Source: Microbacterium sp. 1.5R (lineage in GTDB: Bacteria; Actinomycetota; Actinomycetes; Actinomycetales; Microbacteriaceae). Taken from it: a stretch of 64,000 nt of DNA. The notes beneath the pieces were generated by a model that worked only from the letters and a program-made list of their open reading frames with translations, did not search any database and was not told the DNA's origin. Both the position numbers and the translations under genes were made by a program. Shown piece after piece: positions 10,270 to 24,753 of the stretch. How positions within the stretch are numbered: the first letter of the stretch is position 1; each line of letters begins with the position of its first letter. Where the stretch lies: NCBI RefSeq assembly GCF_001889265.1, contig NZ_CP018151.1, forward strand, positions 3,162,001-3,226,000. The letters are read 5' to 3'.

Positions 10270-11467
10270 GGTTCGTCCCCTCTACCGTTCCGGATGCTGC
10301 GAAGACCCCGACGCCGTCCTTCCACACCCGCTCGACGAGCGGGACTCCGGGTCGGTAGGCGAGATGGATGCGGGTCGGCGCCGACAGCAGCACGAGGTCC
10401 GCCCGCGCGCCCGGCGTGATCACGCCGACATCGTCGCGGCGCAGCGCCAGAGCGCCCCCGGCGGTCGCCGCCCACACCGCCTCGGCGGGGGTCAGGCCCA
10501 TGTCGCGCACCGCGAGCGCGATGCAGAACGGCATCGACGACGTGAAGCTCGATCCCGGATTCGTGTCGCAGGCGATCGCCACGGTCACGCCCGCGTCGAT
10601 GAGTCGTCGCGCGTCGGGATACGGCTGGCGCGTCGAGAACTCCACCCCGGGGAGCAGCGTGAGCACCGTGTCGGATGCTGCCAGCGCCTCGATGTCGGAG
10701 TCGGTCAGGTAGGTGCCGTGGTCGACGGATGCCGCGCCGAGGTCGACGGCGAGGCGTACTCCCTCACCCGGGCCGAGCTGACTCGCGTGCACTCGGGGAA
10801 CGAGCCCCTGTGCGATGCCCGCCTCGAGCACGCTTCGCGACTGCTCGACCGAGAACGCACCCGTCTCACAGAACACGTCGATCCACTTGGCATGCGGAGC
10901 GCACGCGTCGAGCATCGGCCCTGTCACCAGGTCGACGTACTCGTCCGCGCGGTCGGCGTACTCCACCGGCACCACGTGCGCTCCGAGGAAGGTGACCTCG
11001 GGCGTGACTTCCGCCGCGAGGCGCACCAGGCGCTCCTCGTCTCGCACGCTCAGGCCATAGCCGCTCTTGATCTCGACCGTCGTGGTGCCCTGGGCGAGCA
11101 TCTCGTCGACGAATCCCCGCAGACGCGCGCGCAGCTCGTCGTCGCTCGCCGCTCGTGTCGCGACCACGGTCGAGCGGATGCCGCCGGCGGCGTATCGCTG
11201 CCCTGCCATCCGGGCCTCGAACTCCGCGGCGCGGTCGCCTCCGAAGACCAGGTGGCTGTGGCTGTCGACGAAACCGGGGATGACGGCGCGACCCGCCGCG
11301 TCGAGGACGACGTCGGCCTCTGGCGCATCCGCGGCGGACCCGACCCATGCGATCCGCTCGCCGTCGATGAGCACTGCCGCGTCGACGAGCGTGCCGAAGC
11401 GGTCGCCGTCGGGCGAGGCGACGTTGGTCGTCAGCTCGGCGATGTTCGTGATCAGCGAGGTGCTCAC
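10250..11467 (-). CDS. hutI: Imidazolonepropionase
   Basis: 405 residues of the amidohydrolase superfamily. It has the N-terminal metal-binding [18 protein letters not shown], the [19 protein letters not shown] segment, [10 protein letters not shown], and [15 protein letters not shown] near the C-terminus, all typical of HutI. It opens the imidazolone ring of 4-imidazolone-5-propanoate to give formimidoylglutamate. The GTG start overlaps the hutU stop by 4 bp (GTGA), and its 3' end overlaps hutG, so expression is coupled along the operon. Confidence 0.95.
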   Translation of the reverse strand: MSTSLITNIAELTTNVASPDGDRFGTLVDAAVLIDGERIAWVGSAADAPEADVVLDAAGRAVIPGFVDSHSHLVFGGDRAAEFEARMAGQRYAAGGIRSTVVATRAASDDELRARLRGFVDEMLAQGTTTVEIKSGYGLSVRDEERLVRLAAEVTPEVTFLGAHVVPVEYADRADEYVDLVTGPMLDACAPHAKWIDVFCETGAFSVEQSRSVLEAGIAQGLVPRVHASQLGPGEGVRLAVDLGAASVDHGTYLTDSDIEALAASDTVLTLLPGVEFSTRQPYPDARRLIDAGVTVAIACDTNPGSSFTSSMPFCIALAVRDMGLTPAEAVWAATAGGALALRRDDVGVITPGARADLVLLSAPTRIHLAYRPGVPLVERVWKDGVGVFAASGTVEGTNHGTVAR

Positions 11468-13143
11468 AGCATCGGCACCTTGAGTCCACGCTCACGGGCG
11501 ATGTCCCGAGCGTGCTCGTATCCGGCGTCGACATGGCGCATGACGCCGGTGCCCGGATCGTTGGTGAGCACGCGTTCGAGCTTCTCGGCGGCGAGCGCCG
11601 ATCCGTCGGCGACGGTCACCTGCCCTGCATGGATCGAGCGCCCGATGCCGACTCCGCCGCCATGGTGCAGCGACACCCACGATGCACCGGATGCCGTGTT
11701 GAGCAGCGCGTTCAGCAGGGGCCAGTCGGCGATCGCATCCGAGCCGTCCTTCATGGCCTCCGTCTCACGATACGGCGACGCCACGGAGCCGGAGTCGAGG
11801 TGGTCGCGGCCGATCACGATCGGCGCGGCCAGCTCCCCCGAGGCCACCATCTCGTTGAACTTGAGGCCGGCGAGGTGGCGCTCCTTGTATCCGAGCCAGC
11901 AGATGCGCGCGGGCAGGCCCTCGAAGTGCACCTTCTCGCCGGCCTTCTCGAGCCAGCGGTGGAGAGCCTTGTCTTCGGGGAACAGCTCGGCGATCGCACG
12001 GTCGGTCTTGTAGATGTCCTCGGGGTCGCCCGAGAGCGCCGCCCAGCGGAAGGGTCCGCGACCCTCTTCGAACTGCGGGCGGATGTACGCCGGCACGAAG
12101 CCCGGGAACTCGAAGGCGCGATCGAATCCGCCGAGCTGCGCCTCGGCCCGGATCGAGTTGCCGTAGTCGAAGACCGCGGCCCCGGCATCCTGGAACGCGA
12201 CCATGGCCGCGACATGCTGAGCCATCGACTCGCGCGAGCGGCGGGTGAACTCCTCCGCATCCCGCTCGGCCTCGGACTTCCAGTCGGCGACGGCCATGCC
12301 GACCGGCAGGTAGGCGAGCGGGTCGTGCGCGCTGGTCTGATCGGTGACGATGTCGATCGGCACCCCGCGACGCAGCAGCTCGGGGAAGACCTCGGCCGCG
12401 TTGCCGACCACGCCCACCGAGAGCGCTTCGCCCGCATCCTTCGCCGCGACGACCCGCGCGATCGCCGCATCGAGATCGGTGGTGTACTCGTCGAGGTAGC
12501 CGTGCTGCACACGACGGGCGAGACGCGATTCGTCGACGTCGACGATCAGCACGGCGCCGTCGTTGAGGGTCACCGCGAGCGGCTGAGCGCCGCCCATGCC
12601 ACCCGCACCGCCGGTCAGCGTCAGCGTTCCCTTGAGCGAGTCCTTGCCCAGCGAGCGGGCGACCGCGGAGAACGTCTCGTACGTGCCCTGCAGAATGCCC
12701 TGGGTGCCGATGTAGATCCACGACCCCGCGGTCATCTGGCCGTACATGATCAGACCGAGCTCTTCGAGCTTGCGGAACTCGGGCCAGTTGGCCCAGTCGC
12801 CCACGAGGTTCGAGTTGGCGATCAGCACGCGCGGCGCCCACTCGTGCGTGCGGAAGACGCCGACCGGCTTGCCCGACTGCACGAGCAGCGTCTCGTCCGG
12901 CTCGAGCTCATCGAGCGTGCGGACGATCGCGTCGTACGCCTCCCAGCTGCGCGCCGCCTTGCCCGTGCCCCCGTAGACGACGAGGTCTTCGGGGTGCTCG
13001 GCGACCTCGGCGTCGAGGTTGTTCATCAGCATCCGCTTCGCCGCCTCCGCACCCCAGCTCTTGGCGGTGCGCTGGTTGCCACGGGCGGCGCGAACCGTGC
13101 GCGGCCCGGCGGTCGGAGTCGTATCCGTCGTGATGTCAGTCAT
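11464..13143 (-). CDS. hutU: Urocanate hydratase
   Basis: 559 residues, the normal urocanase length. Signatures include [38 protein letters not shown] for NAD binding, the active-site block [17 protein letters not shown], and [19 protein letters not shown]. It hydrates urocanate to 4-imidazolone-5-propanoate using tightly bound NAD. The gene overlaps hutH by 8 bp upstream and hutI by 4 bp downstream. Confidence 0.97.
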   Translation of the reverse strand: MTDITTDTTPTAGPRTVRAARGNQRTAKSWGAEAAKRMLMNNLDAEVAEHPEDLVVYGGTGKAARSWEAYDAIVRTLDELEPDETLLVQSGKPVGVFRTHEWAPRVLIANSNLVGDWANWPEFRKLEELGLIMYGQMTAGSWIYIGTQGILQGTYETFSAVARSLGKDSLKGTLTLTGGAGGMGGAQPLAVTLNDGAVLIVDVDESRLARRVQHGYLDEYTTDLDAAIARVVAAKDAGEALSVGVVGNAAEVFPELLRRGVPIDIVTDQTSAHDPLAYLPVGMAVADWKSEAERDAEEFTRRSRESMAQHVAAMVAFQDAGAAVFDYGNSIRAEAQLGGFDRAFEFPGFVPAYIRPQFEEGRGPFRWAALSGDPEDIYKTDRAIAELFPEDKALHRWLEKAGEKVHFEGLPARICWLGYKERHLAGLKFNEMVASGELAAPIVIGRDHLDSGSVASPYRETEAMKDGSDAIADWPLLNALLNTASGASWVSLHHGGGVGIGRSIHAGQVTVADGSALAAEKLERVLTNDPGTGVMRHVDAGYEHARDIARERGLKVPML

Positions 13144-14677
13144 TCGCGTGCTCCTTTGCGATGCGGGCGACGGCGCCGGACTGCACGAGTGCGGTCACGG
13201 CCTCCATGTCGGGTGAGAGGAATCGGTCGGGTCCGGGGCCCGCGGCGACCGTGCGCACCAGGTCGCGCACCGCTCCGGTCGCAGGGCCGGCCTGCAGCGG
13301 AGCGCGCAGATCCAGCGCCCGGGCACCGGTGAGCACCTCGATCGCGAGGACACGGCCGAGTCCGTCGATCGCGCGGCGCAGCTTGCGAGCAGCAGCCCAC
13401 CCCATCGACACGTGGTCCTCCTGCATCGCCGAGGACGGGATGGAATCGACGGATGCCGGGACGGCGAGCCGCTTGAGCTCCGAGACGATTCCGGCCGCCG
13501 CGTACTGCGCGATCATCAGCCCCGAGTCGACACCGACCTCGTCGGCGAGGAAGGGAGGCAGCCCGTGGTTACGCGCCGGATCGAGCGCGCGGTCGGTGCG
13601 GCGCTCGGAGATGGAGGCCACGTCGGCGACCGAGATGGCCAGGAAGTCCAGCACCGCTGCGACCGGTGCACCGTGGAAGTTGCCGTTCGACTCGATGCGC
13701 CCATCGACCGTGATCACCGGGTTGTCGATGACGCTGGCGAGCTCGCGCTCGGCGATGGTCGATGCGTAGCCCATCGTGTCGCGCGCGGTGCCGTGGACCT
13801 GCGGCGAACAACGCAGGGAGTATGCGTCCTGCACGCGTCCGTCCTCCGGTCCCTTGTGGCTGTGCACGATCGGCGAATCGTGCAGGAAGGCCCGCAGGTT
13901 CGCCGCCGACTCGGCCTGGCCGGACTGCGGTCGCAGCGCCATGAGGTCGGCCGCGAAGACGGCATCCGTGCCGAGCTGCGACTCGACCGACATCGCCGCC
14001 GCCATGTCGGCCGTCACGAGCAGCGTCTCGAGGTCGTGCAGCGCCAGCACGAGCATGCCGAGCATGCCGTCGGTGCCGTTGATGAGCGCGAGGCCCTCTT
14101 TCTCGACGAGAGTGAGAGGCTCGACGCCGGCGGCGGCCAGAGCATCGGATGCCGGGATGAGCGTCCCCTCGGCGTCACGGACATCGCCCTCTCCCATCGC
14201 CGCGAGCGCGATGTGCGCGAGCGGGGCGAGGTCGCCGGAACACCCCAGCGATCCGTATTCGCGCACGATCGGGGTGATGCCCGCGTTCAGCAGAGCAGCG
14301 TAGGTCTCGACCACGACGGGGCGAACACCCGTCCGGCCGGAGGAGAGCGTCTGAAGGCGCAGTAGCTGCAGGCCGCGGACGACCTCGCGTTCGACCTCCG
14401 CGCCGGTGCCGGCCGCGTGCGAGCGGATGAGGCTCGCCTGCAGCTGAAGGCGGCGGTCGGGGGCGATGAACGTCGTCGCGAGCGCGCCGAAACCCGTCGA
14501 GACGCCGTAGTGCGGGTGCGGATCTGCCGCGAGTCCGTCGATCACGCGCCGCGTCTCGGCGACCCGGTCGAGAGCGGCGGAGCTGATCGTGACGCTCGCG
14601 CCATAGCGCGCCACCGCGACGACGTCGGCGGGGCTCAGGGGTGCATCGCCGATGAGGACGGCGGGAAGATCGGTCAT
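13136..14677 (-). CDS. hutH: Histidine ammonia-lyase
   Basis: 513 residues, starting [11 protein letters not shown]; an upstream ATG at 14788 is rejected because it would run through the promoter and the IclR start. The enzyme deaminates histidine to urocanate. The MIO-forming tripeptide is in [17 protein letters not shown] near residue 146. It reads Cys-Ser-Gly where most characterised enzymes have Ala-Ser-Gly. [14 protein letters not shown] at the N-terminus and [13 protein letters not shown] supply other active-site residues. First gene of the hut operon. Confidence 0.96.
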   Translation of the reverse strand: MTDLPAVLIGDAPLSPADVVAVARYGASVTISSAALDRVAETRRVIDGLAADPHPHYGVSTGFGALATTFIAPDRRLQLQASLIRSHAAGTGAEVEREVVRGLQLLRLQTLSSGRTGVRPVVVETYAALLNAGITPIVREYGSLGCSGDLAPLAHIALAAMGEGDVRDAEGTLIPASDALAAAGVEPLTLVEKEGLALINGTDGMLGMLVLALHDLETLLVTADMAAAMSVESQLGTDAVFAADLMALRPQSGQAESAANLRAFLHDSPIVHSHKGPEDGRVQDAYSLRCSPQVHGTARDTMGYASTIAERELASVIDNPVITVDGRIESNGNFHGAPVAAVLDFLAISVADVASISERRTDRALDPARNHGLPPFLADEVGVDSGLMIAQYAAAGIVSELKRLAVPASVDSIPSSAMQEDHVSMGWAAARKLRRAIDGLGRVLAIEVLTGARALDLRAPLQAGPATGAVRDLVRTVAAGPGPDRFLSPDMEAVTALVQSGAVARIAKEHAND

Positions 14678-14729
14678 GTCTCGATTCCACACCCGACGGG
14701 TCGCGCGTGGCAGGTGATCGTGACATCCT

Positions 14730-15506
14730 GTGTCTGTGATCCCAGACAATGAAGTGGCCGCCGCGCAGGTGCCCGCCGCCCACAACACGCTGCGGATCCT
14801 GAGTTATCTGGCCGGGCGCCCCGCGCCCGTCGCCGCCTCGGCGATCGCCCGCGAACTCGAGCTGCCCCGGTCGACCGTTTATCACCTGCTCACGACCCTC
14901 GCTGCGCACGGGTTCGTGCTGCATATGAAGGAAGACCGGCGCTGGGGCCTCGGCACCTCGGCATTCGAACTCGCCGGCGGATACGCGCGGCAGCAGCCGC
15001 TCGCACGGATCGGGCGGCCTCTTGTGGCCGCCCTCTCAGATCGTCTCGGCGAGAGCACCCACCTGGCGGTGATGAGCGGCGGCGACGTGCTCTATATCGT
15101 CGAGGAGCGCGCTCCCCGACGGCAGGCTCTCGTGACGGATGTCGGCGTCCGCTTGCCTGCGCACCTCACCGCCTCGGGGCGGGCCATGCTGGCTGCGCTC
15201 CCCCGCGAGCAGGTGCGTGCGCTGTATCCGAGCGCGTCTGCGTTCCCCGACCGTACGGGACGCGGCCCCAGGAAGCCGAGTGAACTGCGCGAGCTGCTGC
15301 GCACCGTTCGTGAACGCGGCTATGCGACCGAAGACAGCGAGGTGGCAGACGGACTGCGCAGCGTCGGCGCCGTCGTCCGCGATCATGCGGGCTGGCCTGT
15401 GGCCGCGGTCGCTGTGACCTGGGCCGGCGGCGAGCTCGATGAGCGTATCCTTGCGGACGCCGTGATCGAGACGGCGTCCGCGCTCGAGTCACGGCTCAAG
15501 CGTTGA
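14730..15506 (+). CDS. IclR family transcriptional regulator, probable hut regulator
   Basis: 258 residues. The N-terminal winged helix-turn-helix (AHNTLRILSYLAGRP, SAIARELELPRSTVYHLLTTL) is followed by the IclR effector-binding domain (RLGESTHLAVMSGGDVLYIVEE, LPAHLTASGRAMLAALP, RERGYATEDSEVADGLRSVGAVV). It is divergent from hutH across about 50 bp, so it is the likely regulator of histidine use, with a histidine-pathway intermediate as effector by inference. GTG codons at 14730, 14736, 14754 and 14769 are all in frame and none has a strong ribosome-binding site, so the start is uncertain. Confidence 0.88.
   Translation: MSVIPDNEVAAAQVPAAHNTLRILSYLAGRPAPVAASAIARELELPRSTVYHLLTTLAAHGFVLHMKEDRRWGLGTSAFELAGGYARQQPLARIGRPLVAALSDRLGESTHLAVMSGGDVLYIVEERAPRRQALVTDVGVRLPAHLTASGRAMLAALPREQVRALYPSASAFPDRTGRGPRKPSELRELLRTVRERGYATEDSEVADGLRSVGAVVRDHAGWPVAAVAVTWAGGELDERILADAVIETASALESRLKR
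14731..14748. promoter_or_regulatory. Candidate IclR operator between hutH and its regulator
   Basis: TGTCTG and CAGACA form a perfect 6-bp inverted repeat around a 6-bp centre. It overlaps the proposed GTG start of the IclR gene and lies 54 bp upstream of hutH. In this position a bound regulator could control both the hut operon and its own gene. The assignment is by symmetry and context only. Confidence 0.4.
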
Positions 15507-15567
15507 CGCTGCGCATTCTCTGCCGCGCCCGGTCAGTCAGCGACTGCGCTTGCGCACACGTTAACGC

Positions 15568-15599
15568 AGAAAAGCCACCCAACATTGGGTGGCTTTTCT
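15568..15599. terminator. Bidirectional intrinsic terminator (rrn operon and IclR gene)
   Basis: A perfect 14-bp inverted repeat (AGAAAAGCCACCCA and its complement) with a 4-bp ACAT loop. The outer stem is A/T-rich, so either strand reads a GC stem followed by a T run. It lies just past the 3' end of the 5S gene for leftward transcription and past the IclR stop for rightward transcription. Confidence 0.93.
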
Positions 15600-15610
15600 G
15601 TTTAGAAGAA

Positions 15611-15730
15611 GTCCGGCGGTGTCCTACTCTCCCACAGGGTCCCCCCTGCAGTACCATCGGCGCTGTGAGGCTTAGCTTCCGGGTTCGGAATGTAAACCGG
15701 GCGTTTCCCTCACGCTATGGCCGCCGAAAC
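15611..15730 (-). rRNA. rrf: 5S ribosomal RNA
   Basis: Read on the minus strand it starts GTTTCGGCGGCCATAGCG and contains CCGAACCCGGAAGCTAAGCC and GGTACTGCAGGGGGGACC, the conserved loops of bacterial 5S. It ends AGTAGGACACCGCCGGAC. The two ends are complementary and form helix I. Length is about 120 nt. It is the last gene of the rrn operon, just before the terminator. Confidence 0.95.
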
Positions 15731-15779
15731 ACTATTGATGTTTCAATCAAACCTATAGACAAATCATTGTTGTCTGTAG

Positions 15780-15818
15780 GGTTCTCGACCGTACATCGAG
15801 AACCACTCAGTGGACGCG
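15780..15818 (-). other. 23S-5S spacer: local hairpin and 3' strand of the 23S processing stem
   Basis: GGTTCTCGA (15780-15788) and TCGAGAACC (15796-15804) form a perfect 9-bp hairpin with a 7-base loop. The overlapping 21-base segment 15798-15818 is complementary to 19054-19074 in the 16S-23S spacer, with one G-U pair and one mismatch. It should therefore pair across the 23S gene to form the RNase III processing stem. The two pairings compete for the same bases. Confidence 0.65.
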
Positions 15819-15842
15819 TAGCACCAACAAACGGTGTGTTAT

Positions 15843-20878
<5,036 letters not shown>

Positions 20879-21050
20879 AAAAGAAATGCATACGACACCG
20901 GGAAAACGGTGACGCAGCGAGTTTGATGCTGACCAAAGAGACAAATCATTGCTGACTTTATCCGTTGCCAACCCCACAAGGAGGTTGGTCTTTGATCCAA
21001 AGGAATCTCATCCAGCCGAAGCTGAATCGAGGTTATTTGGCATTTGACAA

Positions 21051-21074
21051 GTGCACGCTGTTGAGTTCTCAAGG
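21051..21074 (-). promoter_or_regulatory. boxA-like antitermination block of the rRNA leader
   Basis: On the transcribed strand the block reads CCTTGAGAACTCAACAGCGT followed by GCAC. It matches the conserved TTGAGAACTCAA element in actinobacterial rRNA leaders, where it is associated with Nus-factor antitermination. A related copy sits in the 16S-23S spacer. Confidence 0.6.
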
Positions 21075-21129
21075 ATCGGATGCTCCCACGACCCAGTCAT
21101 CACAACCAGGCCCGAAGGGCAACTTCTCT

Positions 21130-21157
21130 ATCTTATCTGTGCCATTCGGCCTGTCAA
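21130..21157 (-). promoter_or_regulatory. rrn promoter, proximal
   Basis: On the minus strand TTGACA (21152-21157) is followed by a 16-bp spacer and TAAGAT (21130-21135). The -35 is the sigma-70-type consensus and is preceded by GAT as in the distal copy. It points toward the 16S gene about 250 bp downstream. Confidence 0.8.
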
Positions 21158-21226
21158 ATCGACACGCCGTGAGGCTCAGAACCAGATCTGCAGCTCGGGG
21201 CTCAAGGCCGCCGAGGCAACTTCACT

Positions 21227-21254
21227 AGCTTATCCGTTCCGGAGTCGCTGTCAA
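21227..21254 (-). promoter_or_regulatory. rrn promoter, distal
   Basis: On the minus strand TTGACA (21249-21254) is followed by a 16-bp spacer and TAAGCT (21227-21232). The context GATTTGACA, GATAAG and the downstream GAAGTTGCC recur in the proximal promoter 97 bp away, so the two look like a duplicated module. Confidence 0.8.
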
Positions 21255-21439
21255 ATCGACCGTTTCTCCGAAGTGGAAGCTCCAGGTCAGACAGAAGTAT
21301 GTCTGCGATCTGCTCCGAGGAGCTGATCGAGTGGAGGTGGTTCTCCGCTTGAGGGGGGTAAGGCTCTCGGCCTCTCCGCTTCCCTGTGGGGCGAACAAGT
21401 TATAAGTTACGTGGGTTCCGGGGTTCCGGCAAATCCGGG

Positions 21440-21470
21440 CTGTCCGCCGGGCGTGTCGCCCGGCGGACAG
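21440..21470 (-). terminator. Terminator hairpin after rocD
   Basis: A perfect 13-bp stem (CTGTCCGCCGGGC) with a 5-base loop starts 4 bp beyond the rocD stop. There is no T run on the leftward strand, so it is a GC-rich hairpin of the kind common in actinobacteria. It separates rocD from the rRNA promoters. Confidence 0.75.
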
Positions 21471-21474
21471 GGCG

Positions 21475-22686
21475 TCACGCCCCGAGAACCAGCTTCAGCT
21501 GCTCGACCGCCCAGTCGAGTTCGGTCGCGCGGATCACCAGCGGAGGGGCGATGCGGATCGTCTGACCGTGGGTGTCCTTGACGAGCACACCCCGGTCGAG
21601 GAGCTTCTCCGCGATCTCGCGGCCGGTGCCCTTGGCGGGGTCGATGTCGACGCCGGCCCACAGCCCGGCGATGCGCACCTCGGTCACCCCGTGCCCGATC
21701 AGCGGCTCGAGGCCGGCGGCGAGGTGGGCTCCGAGTGCGCGAGCGCGCTCCTGGAACTCCCCGGACTCGAGCATCTCGACGACCCGCAGGCCGACGGCCG
21801 CGGCGAGCGGGTTGCCCCCGAACGTCGAACCGTGTTCACCCGGGCGGATGACTCCGAGCACATCCGCGTCGCCGACGACCGCCGACACCGGAAGGATCCC
21901 GCCGCCTAGCGCCTTGCCCAGGAGATACAGGTCGGGCACGACGCCCTCCCGATCGCAGGCGAAGGTCTCGCCGACCCGGCCGAGACCCGACTGGATCTCA
22001 TCGGCGATGAACAGCACGTTCTTCTCGTCGCAGATCTCGCGGATGCGGCGCAGGTATCCCTCCGGGGGGATCACCACTCCGCCCTCGCCTTGGATCGGCT
22101 CGATCAGCACGGCGGCGGTGTTCTCGGTGATGGCCGCTGCGACGGCATCCGCGTCCCCATAGGGAACCACGTCGAATCCCGGCGTGTACGGGCCGAAGTC
22201 CGTCCGCGCCTCGGGGTCGTCGCTGAAGCTGACGATGGTCGTGGTGCGGCCGTGGAAGTTGCCGGCCGCGACGATGATGCGCGCCTGGTCGTCCGCGATG
22301 CCCTTGACGCGATACCCCCATGCGCGAGCGACCTTGATGCCGGTCTCGACCGCTTCGGCGCCGGTGTTCATCGGCAGCACCATGTCTTTGCCGGCGAGAG
22401 TCGACAGCGCGGCGGCGAACGGCTCGAGCCGATCGCTCATGAAGGCGCGGCTCGTGAGGGTGACGCGACCGAGCTGCTCGGTCAGGGCCACCACGAGAGC
22501 CGGATGCCGGTGCCCGAAGTTCACCGCCGAATAGGCGGCGAGCAGATCGAGGTACCGCTTGCCCTCGACATCCGTCACCCACGCACCCTCACCCCGGGCG
22601 ATGTTGACCGGCAGCGGGTGGTAGTTGTGGGCGACGTGCGGCTCCGCCGTCACCTCGGCGCTCACGCCCGGGTCGACGGCGGTCAC
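21475..22686 (-). CDS. rocD: Ornithine aminotransferase
   Basis: 403 residues of the class III PLP aminotransferases. Visible are NYHPLPVNIARGEGAWVTDVEG, the NTGAEAVETGIKVARAWGY phosphate-binding region, EPIQGEGGVVIPPEGYL, FIADEIQSGLGR and the PLP lysine in LLGKALGGG (near 256). It converts ornithine and 2-oxoglutarate to glutamate semialdehyde and glutamate, and the semialdehyde is a substrate of the dehydrogenase half of putA nearby. The GTG at 22686 overlaps the ddaH stop by 4 bp, which I prefer over the longer upstream reading. Confidence 0.94.
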   Translation of the reverse strand: MTAVDPGVSAEVTAEPHVAHNYHPLPVNIARGEGAWVTDVEGKRYLDLLAAYSAVNFGHRHPALVVALTEQLGRVTLTSRAFMSDRLEPFAAALSTLAGKDMVLPMNTGAEAVETGIKVARAWGYRVKGIADDQARIIVAAGNFHGRTTTIVSFSDDPEARTDFGPYTPGFDVVPYGDADAVAAAITENTAAVLIEPIQGEGGVVIPPEGYLRRIREICDEKNVLFIADEIQSGLGRVGETFACDREGVVPDLYLLGKALGGGILPVSAVVGDADVLGVIRPGEHGSTFGGNPLAAAVGLRVVEMLESGEFQERARALGAHLAAGLEPLIGHGVTEVRIAGLWAGVDIDPAKGTGREIAEKLLDRGVLVKDTHGQTIRIAPPLVIRATELDWAVEQLKLVLGA

Positions 22687-23570
22687 ACCGCACCGCGCAG
22701 TTCGAGGGTGCAGCATTTGATGCCGCCGCCGCCGAGCAGCAGCTCGGACAGGTCGATCATGATCGGGTTGTAGCCGCGCTCGCGCAGCTGCTTCTCGAAG
22801 CCCTTCGCGCGCGGCGAGATGATCACGTTGTAGCCGTCGCTCGCGGAGTTGAGACCGAAGACGGATCCGTCCTCGTCGGACACGAGGATCGCCTCGGGGA
22901 AGCGCTCCTCGAGGATCGCCCGGCTCTCGTCGTCGAACGCGCCGGGAAGATACGCGATGTTCGCGCGCTCGGGGCCGCCGTTCTCTACGCCCTGCACGGG
23001 GTCGAGCACCGCGATCGCGGTGTCCAGGTGGTAGAAGCGCGGGTCGACCAGGTTGAGCGACACGACCTCACGGCCGAAGACGTCGCCGACCTCGCGGTGG
23101 CTGTCGCCGGTCGAGCGGAACCCCGTGCCGGCGAGGATCACGTCGCCGACGAGCAGGAAGTCGCCCTCGCCCTCGTTGACCTCTTCGGGGATCACGGTGT
23201 CGTAGCCCGCGGCGCGGAACCAGTCGGCGAACGCGGGCGCCTCGCCCTGGCGCTCGACGAAGCGGAACTTCGGCACGTAGGCGCGGCCGTCGATCAGGAA
23301 CCCGCCGTTCGCCGTGTAGACCATGTCGGGGAACCCGGCGAGAGGCTCGATCAGCTCGACCTCATGGCCGAGCTCGAGGTACAGGTCGTGCAGCTTCTGC
23401 CACTGCTCGACCGCCCTGGCCGTGTCGGTCGGCTTCGAGGGCTCCATCCACGGGTTGATCGAGTAGTTCACCGTGAAGTGCGACGGCGTGCACATCAGGT
23501 AGTGACGGTGGTGTGCGGTGCGGACCGGGGCTGCGGTCTCGGATGCCGGCGCAGTGGTTTCGACAGACAT
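22683..23570 (-). CDS. ddaH: Dimethylargininase-family amidinohydrolase (DdaH-like)
   Basis: 295 residues of the pentein amidinotransferase superfamily. Features are the substrate-lid segment TPSHFTVNYSINPWMEP, MVYTANGGFLI, EGEGDFLLVGD, the catalytic histidine region RFYHLDTAIAVLD, and the C-terminal nucleophile in GGGIKCCTLELRG (Cys286/287). Family members hydrolyse methylated arginines to citrulline, or act on arginine. Coupling to rocD suggests a role in arginine-to-glutamate breakdown, which is inference. The ATG at 23570 has GAGGAGCCCC directly upstream; longer readings have no site. Confidence 0.88.
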   Translation of the reverse strand: MSVETTAPASETAAPVRTAHHRHYLMCTPSHFTVNYSINPWMEPSKPTDTARAVEQWQKLHDLYLELGHEVELIEPLAGFPDMVYTANGGFLIDGRAYVPKFRFVERQGEAPAFADWFRAAGYDTVIPEEVNEGEGDFLLVGDVILAGTGFRSTGDSHREVGDVFGREVVSLNLVDPRFYHLDTAIAVLDPVQGVENGGPERANIAYLPGAFDDESRAILEERFPEAILVSDEDGSVFGLNSASDGYNVIISPRAKGFEKQLRERGYNPIMIDLSELLLGGGGIKCCTLELRGAV

Positions 23571-23735
23571 GGGGCTCCTCGAACGGATGCGGCGGACGCT
23601 GTCCAGGGGCCCGGCGGTCCTTCGACCCGCGCCGCTCGATGAGAGCCGGCGCCCGGGGAAGATGCGACTCGGGCACGCCAGCATCCATTCTGTCACCCGT
23701 CCCCTGGACGCCGCCAGAGCGCGGGCGCTTCTCGC

Positions 23736-24752
23736 TCAGGCTCCGCGGACGACGACCTTGCCGACCGTATGACCGGCCTCGAGGTGCGCGAGGGCCGCGC
23801 GAGCCTCGTCGAATCCGAATTCGCGCTCGATCACGGGTGTGATCCGCCCCTCGGCGGTGAGCTCGAGCAGCTTCGCCAGGATCTCCGAACGAGGGCTCGC
23901 AGCCAGCGGGCGGATGCGGCGGCTCGAACCGATCGACAGGAACGCCGCCTTCACCATCCGCGGGATCGGGCCCAGCACGGGGCCGCCGTCACCCGTCACG
24001 AGCACCACCCGTCCGCCGGAGATCACGAGGCGCTGCAGGTCGCGCAGCGGCATCCCTCCGGCGATGTCGATCACCGCGTCGAAGTGCGCTGCGGGCAGCT
24101 CCGTCAGCGGCGAGCGACGGTGGTCGAGGGTGCGCACGGCGCCGAGGTGCTCGACGAGGCGCGCGTTGCGTTCGCCGCACGTCGCCCAGACCTCGGAACC
24201 ACGCAGCGCCGCGAGCTGCACCACGAAGGTGCCCACTCCCCCGGAGGCGCCGAGCACCAAGACTCGAGGGACATGGCCCGCCGCAGTGTGCTTGACGGAG
24301 CGGAAGCCGATCCCCGCGTGGTCGAGGGCCTGCCATGCGGTGCCTGCGGCGATCGGCAGGCAGGCCGCAGTCACGGAGGTCACATCCGGCGGGATCGGGA
24401 CGAGGCGCGTCGCGGGCACAGCGACATGCGATGCGAGTCCCCCTCCTCCGACGAGCTCGCCCACCACGCGCTCGCCGACCTCGGCGCCGATCTCCTGGGA
24501 TCCGACGGCGACGACGGTGCCGGCCACCTCCATTCCCCGCACCGGATGCTTCGGGCGCGTCAGGCCGAAGACCGGACGCACGAGCAGGGGGTCTCCGAGC
24601 ATGAGGCGGATATCACCGGCGTTGAGGGCGGTCGCCTCGACGCGCAGCACCACCTCGCCCGGACGCGGGATCGGAACGGGGATCTGCTCGAGGTGCACTC
24701 CGTCGGACGGGCCGTACGTCTCACGCACCCAGGCAGGCATCGTCTCGGTCAT
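23736..24752 (-). CDS. NAD(P)-dependent medium-chain dehydrogenase/quinone oxidoreductase family
   Basis: 338 residues of the MDR superfamily. The GroES-like part has VVLRVEATALNAGDIRLMLGDP and GMEVAGTVVAVG, and the Rossmann domain has VLVLGASGGVGTFVVQLAAL. The structural-zinc cysteines are absent and the catalytic Cys/His set is not evident, so it resembles zeta-crystallin-like quinone oxidoreductases rather than zinc alcohol dehydrogenases. Its start is 1 bp from the XRE regulator stop, so it may be the third gene of that autoregulated operon. The substrate is not predictable. Confidence 0.85.
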   Translation of the reverse strand: MTETMPAWVRETYGPSDGVHLEQIPVPIPRPGEVVLRVEATALNAGDIRLMLGDPLLVRPVFGLTRPKHPVRGMEVAGTVVAVGSQEIGAEVGERVVGELVGGGGLASHVAVPATRLVPIPPDVTSVTAACLPIAAGTAWQALDHAGIGFRSVKHTAAGHVPRVLVLGASGGVGTFVVQLAALRGSEVWATCGERNARLVEHLGAVRTLDHRRSPLTELPAAHFDAVIDIAGGMPLRDLQRLVISGGRVVLVTGDGGPVLGPIPRMVKAAFLSIGSSRRIRPLAASPRSEILAKLLELTAEGRITPVIEREFGFDEARAALAHLEAGHTVGKVVVRGA

Positions 24753-24753
24753 C

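Larger units (their letters stand above)
20879..21474 (-). other. rRNA operon leader and promoter region (no gene)
   Basis: About 600 bp without a credible protein gene. Reading leftward it holds tandem promoters (21227-21254 and 21130-21157), the boxA-like block at 21051-21074, and a segment at 21041-21049 complementary to the 16S-23S spacer. A hairpin from CCAACCTCC and its near complement lies around 20968-20990. The right end contains the rocD terminator. Short frames here are not supported by start sites or codon use. Confidence 0.8.
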
